DNA from: Neckera pumila
Lineage: Eukaryota; Streptophyta; Bryopsida; Hypnales; Neckeraceae
Direction: 5' to 3'
Assembly: GCA_963969595.1 (NCBI GenBank)
Contig: OZ018408.1
Coordinates: forward strand, 16,179,823 to 16,243,822
DNA length: 64,000 nt
The stretch's first letter is position 1, and the number at the start of each line of letters is the position of its first letter. The position numbers and the translations under genes are program-made. The notes beneath the pieces were generated by a model. The model saw only the letters and a list, made by a program, of their open reading frames with translations. It was not told the origin of the DNA and ran no database searches. This document shows, piece after piece, positions 23,821-37,169 of this stretch.

Positions 23821-25018
23821 AAAGAACCAATCAAAAATTACTTCTAATCATTACTACCATAACCTTCTTGAACTGTAAGGCAAGGAACTTTTACCTTTCT
23901 TTGGCTTGAGGTTTCTTTCACTATAGGAAAGTTTGAATTCCAGCTTGCCCATGCATTATGGATCACCGTAGATGGACCCCTTCCTTCCCATCTTAGAATG
24001 TTATATTTTGAATTGTGGTGCAACTACATGGGCACAATTTCTATGATCATAGACACAATTTCCATAGTCATGGATACAATCATAATATACAACTTATATT
24101 TTAAGTCATTGCTAATTGATTTTGAAGTTGTGGATCTTCACATCTTACATTTGGAATACGAGAGCCCAACAACATTAGAACTAAACTTCAGTTTTATAGC
24201 AGGCTAGGTGTCGTGTTTGTGGGACTGCATTCCAGCAGCATTATACCTTTGAACCTGCAGTTGTACGAGTACATTGGTTCATAGTCCAGTAACTTGGAGG
24301 GATGTTTAATTTATGCAATTATTCTCGAAAGGGGAGAGTAGTTTTGCATCAATGGCCTTTTATCCTGTGGACATTGGCTCATTGTCATTACGAACAAACA
24401 CTTTATTCATGCCGGCCTTCTAACGCCGACCTTCTAATGAAGACCGGAGTTTCTATCTATCTATCTGCAATTACTCTTACTTACAATAGTAGCTATGATT
24501 ACAACACCTTTTTTTCCGTATTTTTGTTTACTCAGAATTGCATCGTAATTGCGACAAAAAGTTGCTAAGTTAATTTTTTCAAACAAGCAATTTTGAACAT
24601 AATTTGGGTAAATTTTCATATCACAATGTTACCTAACAAAAGCAAAGGTGAATGCAAGTAGTTTGAGAATTTTTACGGTCCGTATGAATATACTATGAGT
24701 TTTCAAAGTTGAGGTTATAGGAACACCTATTATGAACAATAGACTATCTTTAATAAGACATCCTTGAAGTACAAAATGCTTCAACTCTCATTGGTTGCTT
24801 CAAATAACTCTTTAACTTCTTTGAAAACTAATGTTGAGTTTCAGCAATGCTTTTGTCATGTTTAAGTCAATGAGCTGATGTGAAGAACTATATTCAAGCT
24901 GGTGGCAAATGAATGGTATTGAAAAAAGGTGAGGATACCTTATATATTCCATGAGCTATACAGAGGCAAAGAAAGCGTCGTCTTCAAAGTTGTAACCATG
25001 CAGCTGCTCCTCACAGTA
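23821..25018. other. Intergenic sequence
   Basis: No gene recognised. A short TATC microsatellite lies near 24453-24470. Confidence 0.4.
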
Positions 25019-25452
25019 AGGTAGAAGCACCTAAATGTAACAAGAACTGTTTATGAACATCTAGAAACGACCTAAATCCACATATAAGTGGACCCAAGGT
25101 AGATAAGTGGGGTTCCAAGAAGTTGTTATTGTTATGAGGAAGATTCTTGTGTTGGCCAATCACATGTGCATGATCCAAGCTTACAATGTGTCGCTTTGGA
25201 TGTTTCCATGCCCACTTTTGGTCTTAGTCTAGTGTCTATAGTAGTTGCATCTACGCAATTGTTTTCAAAAATTCGTATTATATTCATACAAGCTTACAAT
25301 GTGTTGCTTTTGGGTGTTATCGTGCCCACTTTTGCATTGCCCAATTTTGTTGTTTCCTAAGCCATTTCCTAGCAAAAGCATATCATTTTATTTTGTAGCT
25401 ACCTCAAAGTCTACACATCTTGAATAAGTGTCACAATTAGGTGCTTCTACCT
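25019..25452. mobile_element. MITE with AGGTAGAAGCACCTAA inverted ends, TA-flanked
   Basis: AGGTAGAAGCACCTAA at the left is mirrored by TTAGGTGCTTCTACCT at the right. TA lies on both sides (25017-25018 and 25453-25454). 434 bp, non-coding. An internal sequence, AAGCTTACAATGTGT, is duplicated (about 25178 and 25290). Confidence 0.75.
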
Positions 25453-25532
25453 TACTGACTTTCAACGATGGTGATGTGATTGCATGGTGACAGTTCAGCC
25501 TTATTCACAACTATTATCCTTTTGTTAATAGG

Positions 25533-25910
25533 GGTAGTCACAACTTCTTCGCCGGAGCCTCAACCTTCATGGAATGGGGAGGTGGCGTTTCCGCACTAGC
25601 TCTCCTTGGCTTGCACGGTGCCCATTCCATGAAGGTTGAGGCTGCTCAACCTTCTCCTCCGCACCAAGAATGAGTATAAAGAAGTTTACACGACGGCTAT
25701 TTTAAGATAAGGGCCAACAACTTAATCTCTTGCTGCTTTGAGACAAGCTCCTCGAGAACCTGAAAGGTAAACTTAGTACCTCTCCAGTCTCGTTCTTGAC
25801 AGTCTTGAAGAAGGGGTGTCACACCTTTTTCATGGAGAGTGGGCTCTCATTGGCTCCACTTTCTTCTCCACATTGTCTCAACCTCATGGGAGCGAGAAGG
25901 TGTGACTACC
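25533..25910. mobile_element. Foldback element with GGTAGTCACA ends and an internal hairpin
   Basis: GGTAGTCACAACTTCTTCGC at the left is mirrored by an inverted GGTAGTCACACCTTCTCGC at the right. Inside, GCCTCAACCTTCATGGAATG (about 25557) is repeated inverted at about 25628-25647. The result is a multi-armed palindromic structure. Non-coding; no clear target duplication. Confidence 0.55.
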
Positions 25911-27898
25911 ACTAATGTAGAAATCAAGTGAATAATAAACCTTTACAAAATCTGTCTTCCATTCTCTGAAATTAGAAGACAAGGAGGTTTTGTCAAATCC
26001 CTATGTGTGCAAATCAACATTTCCCCTTGAGATGGGGGATTTGCAACATTGGCTTGACCCTCACAGTGAAACTGCAACGGATGTGTGTGTATTCTACTCT
26101 GATCATACAAGAGATTTGTATTGATTGGCTTTGGACAGAATTTAAGGAGGTTTTGCATTGACAAAAGCTACCCTAAGAAGGTTTGAGTAGCTAAGTTATC
26201 AAAATGCAAGTCAGTGCTATAAGGTTAGAGACACTTGCTCTTCTAGCATCACACCAGAGGTTTATAGGTATTCCCCTCAGCATTTTTTTTGGACCAATGT
26301 CACCCCAGTTGGCTTCACTGCGTAGGCCAATTTTTGGCCAATTTTTGGAAGGATGAAGTGAGAAATGTGTCCGGCTGAGCGAAATTTTGCCCACAATAAA
26401 AACGCCAAGTCACCTTCCCCGCACAGCATTGACATTTGGACTCCAACCGACATGAATCACATTTGTCAACTCGGAGCACTCTGAAGTATCACGCTGGAGT
26501 GAAGCCAATGTCAACTCCCGCGCAGCATTCGGAGAATCTACAGTAGGCTTCTTAAGCACATGGATGCTGGTTCTCAGGGACAACTGGGTGCCCACCTGGG
26601 CACAATTGCAACAGTCTTTGTTGAGCTGGAGAGGAGAGGAGGGTTTGACTTTTGGCAGTCGCCGCACGCTCAAGATAGTTTTGGCGATCCATTACGCACG
26701 AAACTAGGTAAGTTATGTGCACCCAGAATCGGTCCCTGAAATGTACAAGAACGCTTTCATTTCAAGTGGCAACTCCTTGTGCATGTAACGTAGAGCATTT
26801 TTGAGCTTGAAATGTCAAAGGCATCCGTGATGTCTTGACAGTTCAATTTTCACTGTAAAACAGCTGTTTCTGCTTTCTGAGCTGTTCTGTCCCAGTCAAT
26901 GCTTGGCTGTCCAAAAATCTTAGGATTCCTGTGACGCATCAAGAACAGAAGGGCGGCGACCCGAAAGCTCGAGATTACACCTGAGGTTCTTTGATGGTTA
27001 TTGTACTGCACTTTACTGTACTTTCCTTGGAATCTTCTTGGCGATTGCCAAATTCGAAACGTCCTAGAATGCAAATCAACTGTGCATCTGTGACAAGGTC
27101 ACAAGGATAATTCTACCTTGATAAGGTACAGGATAGTAATCGTTAGGGACCTAAGAAGCTAATCTCCTCTACTGATCTCTATCACCAACAACAACTCCGT
27201 ATTCATAAACTTGGCTAGACGTGCTGAGAGCATGACTTGGCTAAATGTCTACAGCTTAAATTTCTGAATGGAAATGGGTATCTTCTGTCACTTGTACCAG
27301 TAACGGTCTATAACCTCCCACTTTGAGGTTACAAAAGAAATTCATACATAGTGATAAAAAATTAGATCTCAAATAGATACCCAAAGATCTCTCCACAGTT
27401 TCATACTTTCCCCTAAAACCACGCTCCTACATACTAGTTAAAATGCTTAAGGTGACAGATACAGTGTGCTGTTACACGTACGAGGAAAATCAACCCAGTC
27501 TTTCTGGTTGGCTTTGCAAAGTGAATTGTTTATAACTAGCCGTTTGCTCGCATAAGTAAAGCGGTCTCTATCTCTTTCTTGAAGCTAGCCTTCATCGTCA
27601 TCGAAACAACGGAACAATCCACGGCACCTAGCAATAAGCCGTTCGTTACGTACATAGAACAAACCCATTTCGATGCAAATTACTGTAGAGTCGATCCAGC
27701 CAGTGCAGGCTCGACTCACATGCAGTATCCATTTACAATGCCCCAGCTGATTAATCCACCCCAGAGCCCGTAGCTTCATTGCAGTCCTCGATCGATGCCA
27801 ATACTCAAATACTTAAATTACAGAGGCCAAATCTGTACTAAGAGGCCAGAAAGATATTGAAAGATCAGTATATTGAAAGGTCTTAGAGGCCAGATTGA
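25911..27898. other. Intergenic sequence downstream of the unidentified gene
   Basis: No exon recognised on either strand. This includes the presumed 3'UTR of the minus-strand gene that ends at 27899. Confidence 0.4.
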
Positions 27899-30798
27899 TC
27901 ATGAAGGAGGAGGAAGGATAAGAGCGTTACTTCGGGACGTCTTGCCCCTAAACTTTGACGCCACTCTCTCCACCTTCTTCCTGTACGTGACAACGTCCTT
28001 TCCCACCAGGAGCTTCTTCTGCTGCAGACACGCCGTGAACATCTTGATCTCAAAGCTCCAGTCGAGTCGGCCATGGAGCCCTTTCACCACCTCAGTCGGC
28101 ACCTCCCACGTCGCCTCGTTGATGTCTTCCAAATTCTTGAAGCGGACGACTTCCGGATTAGCAAACGGAAGCTCCGGAAGCTTCGCGTCGGAAGTCGTTG
28201 GATTCTCTTCACGGAATGGTTGCCCGTCTGCCCAGGTGCTCATCTTCCACGTCCACTCCACGGCTTTCTCCGCGCTCTTTGGGTCAAATGTTGCAGGCAA
28301 CCATCTGTGCTTCACCACGCCATCAGTATCGTTCAAAGCTTGTGCAGAATCGGTACCGATTTCGTCAGTGAGTGAGGGTGAGGAAAGCAATAAAAGACGC
28401 TCGGTGACTCCCAGAGTGGCGTGTCGCTGTAAGTTGTAGGTTTCGGAAGGCAGGGCGGAGGTCTGGGTGCAGTGATGAGCCCATTTCTCCGAGGGGAACA
28501 CCTTGATTTCGATGCTGTATACGAAGTGGCCGCGCGTGTTGGCGGTGTTGAAGCTCTGGGTCACGCCGAATTGAACCTCTTCTAACATCAGGTGAAGCTT
28601 CAGACGAGGAGATCCTGCAAGTCTGCGAGAGCAATATCGGCAAACAGATCAATGCACTGATGCCGCAGCTGGGGTTCACGGTTGATTAGGTCGTTTCACA
28701 ATTAGGTCATCTCAGCGTAATTCCACACTGAAGTTTGCATGCTCTATTTAAATTTCAAAGAGTTTCTCGTTGCTTTAATAAGATAAGGTAGAGGATACTG
28801 AAACCGTTAAATACGTGACCGCATGCCCTTTACCGACCCCCGCTACCGACAACAACTTATTTATTTAAACATTTGGTTGCAATTGGACTTATTAGTAATT
28901 GGTTTGAGCATGACTGGGCTAAATGTCTATGGTCACTCGTCTTTGAGAGGAAATGGGTTTGTGTACAATTATAGTGGAGTACAACCTCCCACTTTGACGA
29001 AATTCATGTGATAAAAACATTGATTTAACTTGTACTCATAGATCTCTCCACAACTCTGTGCTGGACATCTCCCAGAAATTCAATTTTCGATGTGTTAAGG
29101 ATGCAAATAGTATCCTCGACCTGATCATCACAGTATATCATAGTCACTGTGAACATCACTAGTCATGTGGGAGTCGCAGGACAAATCTTGAACTTTGCCT
29201 TGACTGTAAGAGATTGACAATGAATCTCCACACCCTGGAAAATGAAGCGATGTGAAGTAAGAGGTGGCAACAAGGCAACGTGAGAATGAATTTTCAATTT
29301 CACGCTTTTCATGTTTCACTTCTCATGCTTCATCTCTTCTTGTGCAAATGTTTGAGATTTCTCTTGGGACTACCACCATTAGAAAACCTTTACCTTGAAT
29401 ACGCCGCTCGCAAACGAACATCAGCGTAAACCTCCTGTTCAACACTCTCGAGAGTGATTAATTCGTCAGCAGTTCTCAGGAATTCGGGTTCCGAAGGAGA
29501 CTGTATAATGATTTGCTGTGGAGCAGAGACTCGAGCTGCAACCCACATTCACAAAAACAATGTCAGAATCCCTATTTTCAGAGTACAACGAAACTCAAGC
29601 CTACCTCCACACACTGGCAGCACTTTACAATCAAGCAAGTAATTTAACTAAAACAAAAATCAGGACGAACTTGTCAATCATATCATTCTCTAACAAAGGA
29701 ACTCTTAGGACCCCAAGTGGTGGTTATCATGTTATACTTATATGCCATATGAGCTGAAGGTTTTCGGGGAATACCATGTCTTACAAGGTCTTCTGCAAAT
29801 GGATGGGGCCTTAGAGATTCTTTGGGGCTGTAAGGTGAATATGCATCCACCACCAGGCTTTGCGCTCTCTTGATGTCGTTATCTTCGGGCTCTTGTTGGG
29901 CTTTTCGCAGAACAAATTTGCCACCTTTGCCATCCTCACTCATCACCAATCCACGATTCTTGAGCTCATTCGAAAGCTTAGGGTTGTCCACTATGACAAC
30001 GCCACAATTTGTGACAAGCTCCACAAGCTGATCCATGGAAACTTCTTGTAGTTCCTGAAAATCAAACAAAGGCTATGTAATTTAATTCCAGTCGTTCTCA
30101 CTTCAGCAGACCTTCATTTTCCTAGCTCTGGGACATACGAATCAAAACGACAATGCTCCGAGAGCACAACTAATCCTCTCATTGACGCCAAACAACAAGG
30201 AGTTTGCACTGTGCAACCTAACATTCTTTGGCAACTCCATTTAAACCCTAAATGCTCAAGCTAAAATTCGAAATTATAGTTTGGAAAATGATAATCAATC
30301 ATGATGACTTTCAGAACATATGCCAATCGAGTAAAAAAATGTAACATATGATGTCTTTTTCTTGAAATATATATATTGTTCCTTTTCTTGAAGTTTCCAA
30401 AACCATTCATTTCAACTCCTTTAGAAAAGGAAACGATCACATGTGACCAATTGGGCACTCGAGGGTTTATACTCCTTGCTTCGCATCGTCAACACCCCAC
30501 CATACTGAGCATTTGGAGAAAATTTGGACGAAACCAATGAACCTTTCTACGGGAATCAGGTGCCAGAGCTTTGAACTCCCTTCATTGGCTTTGCCTACGA
30601 AGCTACATGACGCTAAGTGCTATTTAAAATTATTAAAAGAGAAGAAAGTTAACGTCCAACCAAGGCAAAGGAATCACAAACATTTTATCACGTACAGAAA
30701 AGGACAAAAGATCTTCCAGTTTCCAATGCGTTCCAAGAATGCCATACCTCAGTAGGTTTCCCAGATAGCTGGGAACCACGATCCTCTGTGATCGTCAT
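27899..30798 (-). CDS. Spliced gene of unknown function, at least four exons
   Basis: I assembled it from splice sites and open frames on the minus strand. Exon 1 is 30798-30748 (17 codons from an ATG, donor GAG|GTATGG). Exon 2 is 30054-29785 (acceptor TTTTCAG, donor CTT|GTAAGA), joined in phase 0. Exon 3 is 29535-29394 (acceptor TTGCAG, donor CAAG|GTAAAG), open in only one frame. The last exon is 28622-27899 (acceptor CTCGCAG), whose phase fits exon 3. Exon 2 as drawn ends in phase 0 while exon 3 needs one extra base, so a short exon or another donor between 29785 and 29536 is missing. The product is about 395 residues, with no signal peptide or membrane segment, a well-formed central region (MLEEVQFGVTQSFNTANT) and a basic tail. 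I recognise no family. Confidence 0.6.
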
Positions 30799-31659
30799 TG
30801 TAAAAAGTCTATGGCAGAGCGATCCTGTTTGTTGACGCGTCGGACGATCAATCAAATCTCCAGACGGGTCCTATCAGTCTACCTCCAAGGCCAGCAGGTA
30901 ATCTGAACCATAACACCTCAACACTTTCAAACATCACCAACTTACGCTGTCAACACAAGCTACACAATCAAGACTGTCTACAGATACACCCCCCAAAAGT
31001 TTCGTATACCACATGCCATCCACTCGCACAAAGATTGCAAACGATTAACTGTCAAAGCTATACCACAACGCAACTCTACACTGAACCCTGCTAAGAAACC
31101 CACCGTTTGGAGTGTATACGAAACTGCAAAACCCATGCAATTGATCAAACTAAAAGTCTGCTCAATGCTAGCTAACTTCACACCAGCAAACGCAGAGTGA
31201 GTGCGTGAGATCGATTTCGACCAGCTGAGCTAAGTTATCGTGAAAGTGGAATAGGAAGATCAAGGAAATGGATGAGGAAAATGCAAGAAGTGAGATATTC
31301 GATCAGTTATAATTAAGGAAGAAAGGTCTTTGAATTGAAAAGGGGCAATGAATTGCACGAGATCAATGCGAAGGAGCATTGATTTCGGTACCGATGATGG
31401 TACCTTGGGATTGTCCGGCTAATATTGAACAGGTCCCGTCCACGCGGCTGCAACAGCAGGAATGGGGGGAGCACAATTCCCGGGATGAGGTGGCCATTCC
31501 ATGTGATTCGTGAGCTTCATTAGTTTTTTGGCCAAAGGATTCTGGTCAAAGGATTCTGAAGAAAATTGCAGTCCTGTGCCAAGGGTCAGTCTCACGCCTC
31601 TGTCAGTTACTCTGATATGTTACCTGTATTTTGAACAGATAGTGAGGAACAAGTTCCAG
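30799..31659. other. Probable promoter and 5'UTR of the unidentified gene, plus intergenic DNA
   Basis: It lies upstream of the ATG at 30798. I could not assign a TATA box or transcription start with confidence. Confidence 0.35.
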
Positions 31660-31728
31660 ATCAAATTATTTTTCAAAACCCCTCATTTTATTTTTTTGGA
31701 GGGGGGGGTTCTGAAAAATAATTTGATC
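31660..31728. repeat. Perfect-looking hairpin, ~26-bp arms
   Basis: GATCAAATTATTTTTC with a following AAAACCCCTC is mirrored by GAGGGG...GAAAAATAATTTGATC after a short AT-rich loop. It could be a tiny foldback transposon or a small-RNA hairpin; nothing else supports either. Confidence 0.65.
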
Positions 31729-32679
31729 AGAAAATCTCACAATTTTTGGAAACGAAGTCGTTTGACAATCGATATAGGATAATCCGTATCCGTTTTCCGT
31801 ATCTGTTTTCCTTATCCGTTTTTCTTATCCATATATATACGATATATTTATGGTATCATAATATTCGTATCGGGATCAACGGCAGGGAAAGGGGTGTTTT
31901 TATTTTTTTTCAAAAGCGATCAATGGCTATTAATTTTTTTTTTTTTTTTTTGGGGGGGGGCTAATTAATTGAGCAGGAAGTGTTCCTCTCTTTTCAGGGG
32001 ATAGTGAGCCCCAAGACCATGATAAAATGAGTTACGTTAAGCTTAAATCCATCAAGGATATGCAGGGGAGACTGAAGAAGCCGATTTGAGAAATAGTATT
32101 CAAAAATCTAAGAGGGACTACTGAGTATTCTGAAGAATGAAGAACTGCATTCTGAGGTCCAATGAGGTAGTGGCGTGATTGTAAGCATCACTTGAGTGGT
32201 AGATTTGTTACTTTTGGGGATTTTTTTCAACGAGTGCTTTTAGTACTAATTATGGTACTTGAATACCTTCTTCAGCACTTTTGACTTTGTGGCTAAAATT
32301 GCATGTATGGATCATTATGTGATACTGTAGATGGGAGCCCAAAACGCTCTTGGATAGGGCCAAAAAAGAAGGAATCATCTTTTGTGAGAGCAAAAGAAGT
32401 TAGGCCATCTCATCCTTTTCTAGATACTTGATCTCTTTCCAAGTTGAATAGAACTCTTCTACAATTCGTGAATGCACATATGAATCTTTGGCTTTGCATC
32501 AAAGAGCTTCTATATGTATATTATTGACTACAATATTTCACTGTAAGTAAACCAATAGTACATTGGAAAGAAAATCATAGATTTTCTTCTAAAAATGACT
32601 ACAATCATATTATTGTATTTTTAAATTAAAATTAATTAATGAAAACTAAAAAATTAAATTCTTCACAACTATATAGATG

Positions 32680-32952
32680 CATTAGGAAAAATTTCAGCCC
32701 TCTAGAAGGCCGCTAAGGTATTGATTTACGGGACCCACCTTTGATGCAATTTCAGAATGAATATATATTTTTTTAATTTAAAAAAATTAAAATTAAAAAA
32801 ATATTAAAATGGATGTTCAAGATCCAATTTTTAAAAATTAAAAATTAATTAAGGAATAATAATAATAATTTTTTATTTTTATTTTTTCCCCTAATTGCAC
32901 CGGGCGGGTGCAAAACTTGCTGCCTTCTAGAGGGCTAAAATTTTTCCTAATG
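32680..32952. mobile_element. Foldback MITE with CATTAGGAAAAATTT ends
   Basis: CATTAGGAAAAATTTCAGCC and CTCTAGAAGGC at the left are repeated inverted at the right (GCCTTCTAGAGGGC, AAATTTTTCCTAATG), giving arms of about 35 bp. The 273-bp element has a very AT-rich centre with an AAT microsatellite near 32855-32870. Confidence 0.75.
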
Positions 32953-35900
32953 ATTGAATACCAAAAACCTAGAGATTCAAATTTTCAATTGTTTGAACAT
33001 ATGTGGGGAAAGAAGCAAACTTTTGGGATGGCAAGAAGAAAAACAAATTATTATTTTGAAAGTCCTTAGGTTGCATAGTTTAAGTCTTTTAGAAGAACAT
33101 CTTCACTATCATTCCAAAAATACATACACCCCAATGTCCCATGTTCTATTCCATATGGATATGAATGTGGTTTAAATACAATGAAAATCATGAATATAAA
33201 TACAAAGACACAATATAGATGGATACAAATACAAAGTGCAGATACAGATACAGATATGCCTCAACCTCATTATCTTGTAGCTTTTGGAACATTGAACAAA
33301 GGCATCTGTATAGTACTCTGTATTGATTTTATTGAGGTTTTGAAAACACAAGAATCTATCTTTGAATATTGTGAAATTGTAGTGGAGGTGGTTGCAAGAA
33401 AGACTTGTTGTTTTTATAGCGTTTTGACAAAAAAGGGATTTTGCTCACTAAGACTATAAGTTCTTTACAGTAGAACAATTTCAATTGTTGAGAAGAAAAA
33501 TCAACAGAGCTCTACAAAAACTTTTGCAAATACTATGGACTATTTGTGAGTATTTAGTACTATGAGTACTTTATAGTGGAGCAATCTCAATGGTTGAGAA
33601 GAAATATCAATAACTACAAAAACTACTGTAAACACTAGTATTATGAGTACTTTTAGTGAAACAATTTCAGTTGTTCAAAAGAAAAATCAAAGGCTAAAAT
33701 TATTGTTATTATGGACTACTTGCAAGTACTGAAACAAAACTATGTGGAAAAGAAACAGTTTGTAACAAAAAATAGATACAATGAGGTATACATTAATAAT
33801 AAATAGAAATCATGAAAGACAAAAGAATAAAAATTGGCAATTAATGAAGACTTGATGGTGATCAAATTTCTCCAAAAGAATGAATTTGAAACCATCTTCA
33901 ATGGTCAAAAATGCATATGCAAGAGAGCCCTATTTGTATAAATTGGAGAACATAATGATGTATTTTTAGATGCCTCCTAGTAGGTACATGCTTGTCCATT
34001 GTGAAAATAGAGCACATAAATTTTAGATTTAAATCATGAATTTTGGATACTCCCTAATATATAAAACCTCTAAAACTCAAAGTGTGACAAATTAGCAAAA
34101 TACTTTGAAACAAGAAATTATTTTTTTATTTCTAAAAAAAATAAATATGATAACAATCAAGACAACCATCTCTAATAAAAAAATTCAAGTTCAACGGGCT
34201 CATCCTTCAAAAATTATAGTGGATGACAACTCCGTCATTCTATCTAAAATGTGATGGAAAAGAATATCAATCTCTTTTACAATCACCTAGTGGGTTGGAC
34301 TAGAGAAGGAGAGAGTCCTCAAAAACAACAACTTCAATCACAAAAATAATTACACATAGACATGACTGATGTGACATGTTTGTGAGCAATGCATGTGATG
34401 ATACTATCATCCATACAATTCCATAGTAGTCTACAATAATTTTGTACAATTGAATTTTTTTATTTATTTATTTATTTTAAATGATAGTATTTATGCTTTA
34501 TATACAAACAATTGACAATTTTTGACAATTTATGCTCAAAATACAAGCAATTGCAAGCTATAGTCCACTCAGATTCATATACAAGTTCTTTATGCATTCT
34601 TTGATTTTGGTACAATCAATGTGCCTTTTTGTCCTTATTGAGTGAATTTTGATTTTGAAACCATTTAAAAAAATACTTTGCATTAGATTATTACAAAATT
34701 TAAAGAATTTAGATTTAACTTTATGCATACATGAATAAAAGATTGAAGTTTTTATTTTTCTAAAAGAAATTATTATGGAGATATTGAATTAAGAAATCTC
34801 TCATTTAATAGCACTTTGAAGATAAAAGTGTCTTAATTTTTATTCAATATTTTGAATTTTTTTATCATAAATTCCACCTAAAAATTTTCACTCACAATGT
34901 CATCCAAAAAATAAAAATCACAAAAAATTATAATATAGAAAAATAAACAATCTTCTACAAAATATTGGTACAAAATGATTCAATTGTCTCAAAATAAGAT
35001 AAAAGTATTTAATGATTCCGTTTTACATATTTTTCTACCATAAAATTTTGAGCTAAGAATTTAGTTTACAACTTTTTTTTCAATTTATAACTTTTTTTTT
35101 TTTTTTTTTTTTTTTTGAGTAAATTGAGGTTGTGTGATATTATGACTCATAATTGGCAATGCTTTGGTCTTCTAATAATGCTTTGTTTAAAGTACTAAAG
35201 GATTCTTTATTTCTAAATTTTTCTCAATAAATAAGATCATGCTTTATCTATATAAATCATTTTGTGGAAATAGTAGGTCACAATTTAATGGGCTATGTTT
35301 TGATACTTTGAAAATCCTAATAAACAAAGAAAGTTATAGTGAGATGCGACATGAAAACTACTATGCACTATACCATATAAATGCTTATGTGCCCAAATCT
35401 TTAGAGATTTACTACAACAACAACAACAAATATTGATTTGACTTATTTGTCACTTTTAATTCTCACATTTAGGTGTAGTTAAAACTAGAATATCATGCTT
35501 TGACAAATTAAATAGATTGCCAATTTTGTTAAATTTGCATAGTTTGAAGCTCAAGATTTTGCGACTTTCATAGTGTAGAGCTCTTAAAGCTTGCCTGGCC
35601 AGTACAGATTTTTGTTCTAACCTTATACCCTAAAAAGTGCCAAACTTGTGTGATTCCATCTATTATATGAAATAAATGTTGAAGGTCATTTCATTTAATA
35701 CCTCCAAAATTCATCGACTTTATTCATTTTGAGAAATTAGAGAGATTGAAGTATGCATTTTGGGGATCTGCATATAAGTGGCATCAAAGTTTCTTAGTGA
35801 GTTTCCTTAGTGAGTTTTTTATGAATCAAATAATTTGGATCTATTGATATAAATAGCTTAGCCTTGTCATAATTTTGGGATTTGCAAGCATCATGGCATA

Positions 35901-37169
35901 AATCTTATTGAAATTGTAAAACTACCTAATTAATACAATGCACATTTAAATGTAAACAACATACAAAATTGGCATCAAAAGATACTATTTGATATTCAAA
36001 ATGATTATTTTGAAGATTCTATATAAAAAAGATACAATTTTTTTATATTTAACAATATTAATAAAATATGTAGGATGATTGCAAGAAACACTTAACTACA
36101 TATTTCTTGTCATATATAGAATGTGATTTTCTAGTATAAGTATTATAAAAATTATACAATAAATATGAAATCATAATGAAGGTTCATAAGGCAATTGTCA
36201 ACATATCTGAATTTTTTCTATTTATTCAAAATTAATTGAGTAGGTGAAAGTGAATTTCAAATATATGTTACATATGCAGTTTTGGAGGTGTTTAGTACAA
36301 TTGTATATCCATTGTGAAGAATTTGAAGCTTAGATTTGGCGAGTCTGATTTTATAAGCAACATATACCTTCACAAATGAGGGATTTTGAAAAGAGCACTT
36401 AGTGTGCATTGCCCCAAAGTGTGCTTAGTAAGCATGAATTTTTGAATAGTTACAAATTTTGTGTTTTTTAGGGCTTTCCTCTCTCTAGTGAGTTGGCACC
36501 AATGGCCATTATTGTCCTAAATTTTTGAAGTGGATTTTGTAATTAAAAAAAACAAAAGAATGTAGAAGTTTCTATTTTCAATGAAAATGACACTCTGTCT
36601 AAGAATAGTACTTGAAGGTACTATGTAGCACTGAATAGTACTAGTGGAGGACAAAACACAAAGGCAGATGACATCCCATCGAAAAACGATGTACAGACTT
36701 TGTCATCTATTCTTATAAGTGTCGTCCGGTAGTAGATCCACAATCACATCAACAATTGACTTTTTTTGTTTTATATCCCTGGTAGTATTCACAATACCTG
36801 TAGTATCCATAGTAGACCGAGGAAAAATCCAAAATGCAACAAATAGCATGATTGAGTGTCTCTTGCAATCGCCTTATAGAATTTTTCAATTGTGATGAAA
36901 TTCTTTCTTGGAATACTGTAAGTGTGAAAATCAAAATCACATTTTCATGATCAAGTCATGTTTGATTTTATTTCACGATAAACCCATTTGAGACAGTTAC
37001 ATGGGTTAAAATTGTAGTCGAGACAACATTTTGGGTACGCTAACCTTGCCTGTACTGTACTGTACATCTAGTTGCATTCATGTAGAATTCTATCTAAAAA
37101 ATTACGGAGTCTGTACATTTTTGTGCTCAAATGTTAATCTAAAAGCTCCTTCCTTACGTACATTAGTCC
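32953..37169. other. Long AT-rich gene desert of decayed repeats
   Basis: There is no gene in 4.2 kb. Stretches near 33850-34310 resemble 42530-42990 and parts of the palindromic element at 45386-46170 (shared AAACCATCTTCA, AAAGTGTGACAAATTA, CAATCACC). Simple runs occur (T tract near 35090-35116, ACA repeats near 35413). Confidence 0.5.
36073..36874. mobile_element. Possible degenerate member of the GATTGCAAGAAACACT foldback family
   Basis: AGGATGATTGCAAGAAACAC at 36073 is matched by an inverted AGGCGATTGCAAGAGACACT ending at 36874. Only the terminal ~20 bp pair well, and the ~800-bp spacing equals that of the element at 45386-46170. Confidence 0.4.

Noticed and set aside
28365..28679. Alternative frame with an Arg/His-rich 104-residue ORF over the last exon of the unidentified gene
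   Set aside because: It requires the acceptor at TTGCAG|GATC and is closed early. The alternative acceptor CTCGCAG gives a 240-codon open exon in phase with exon 3.
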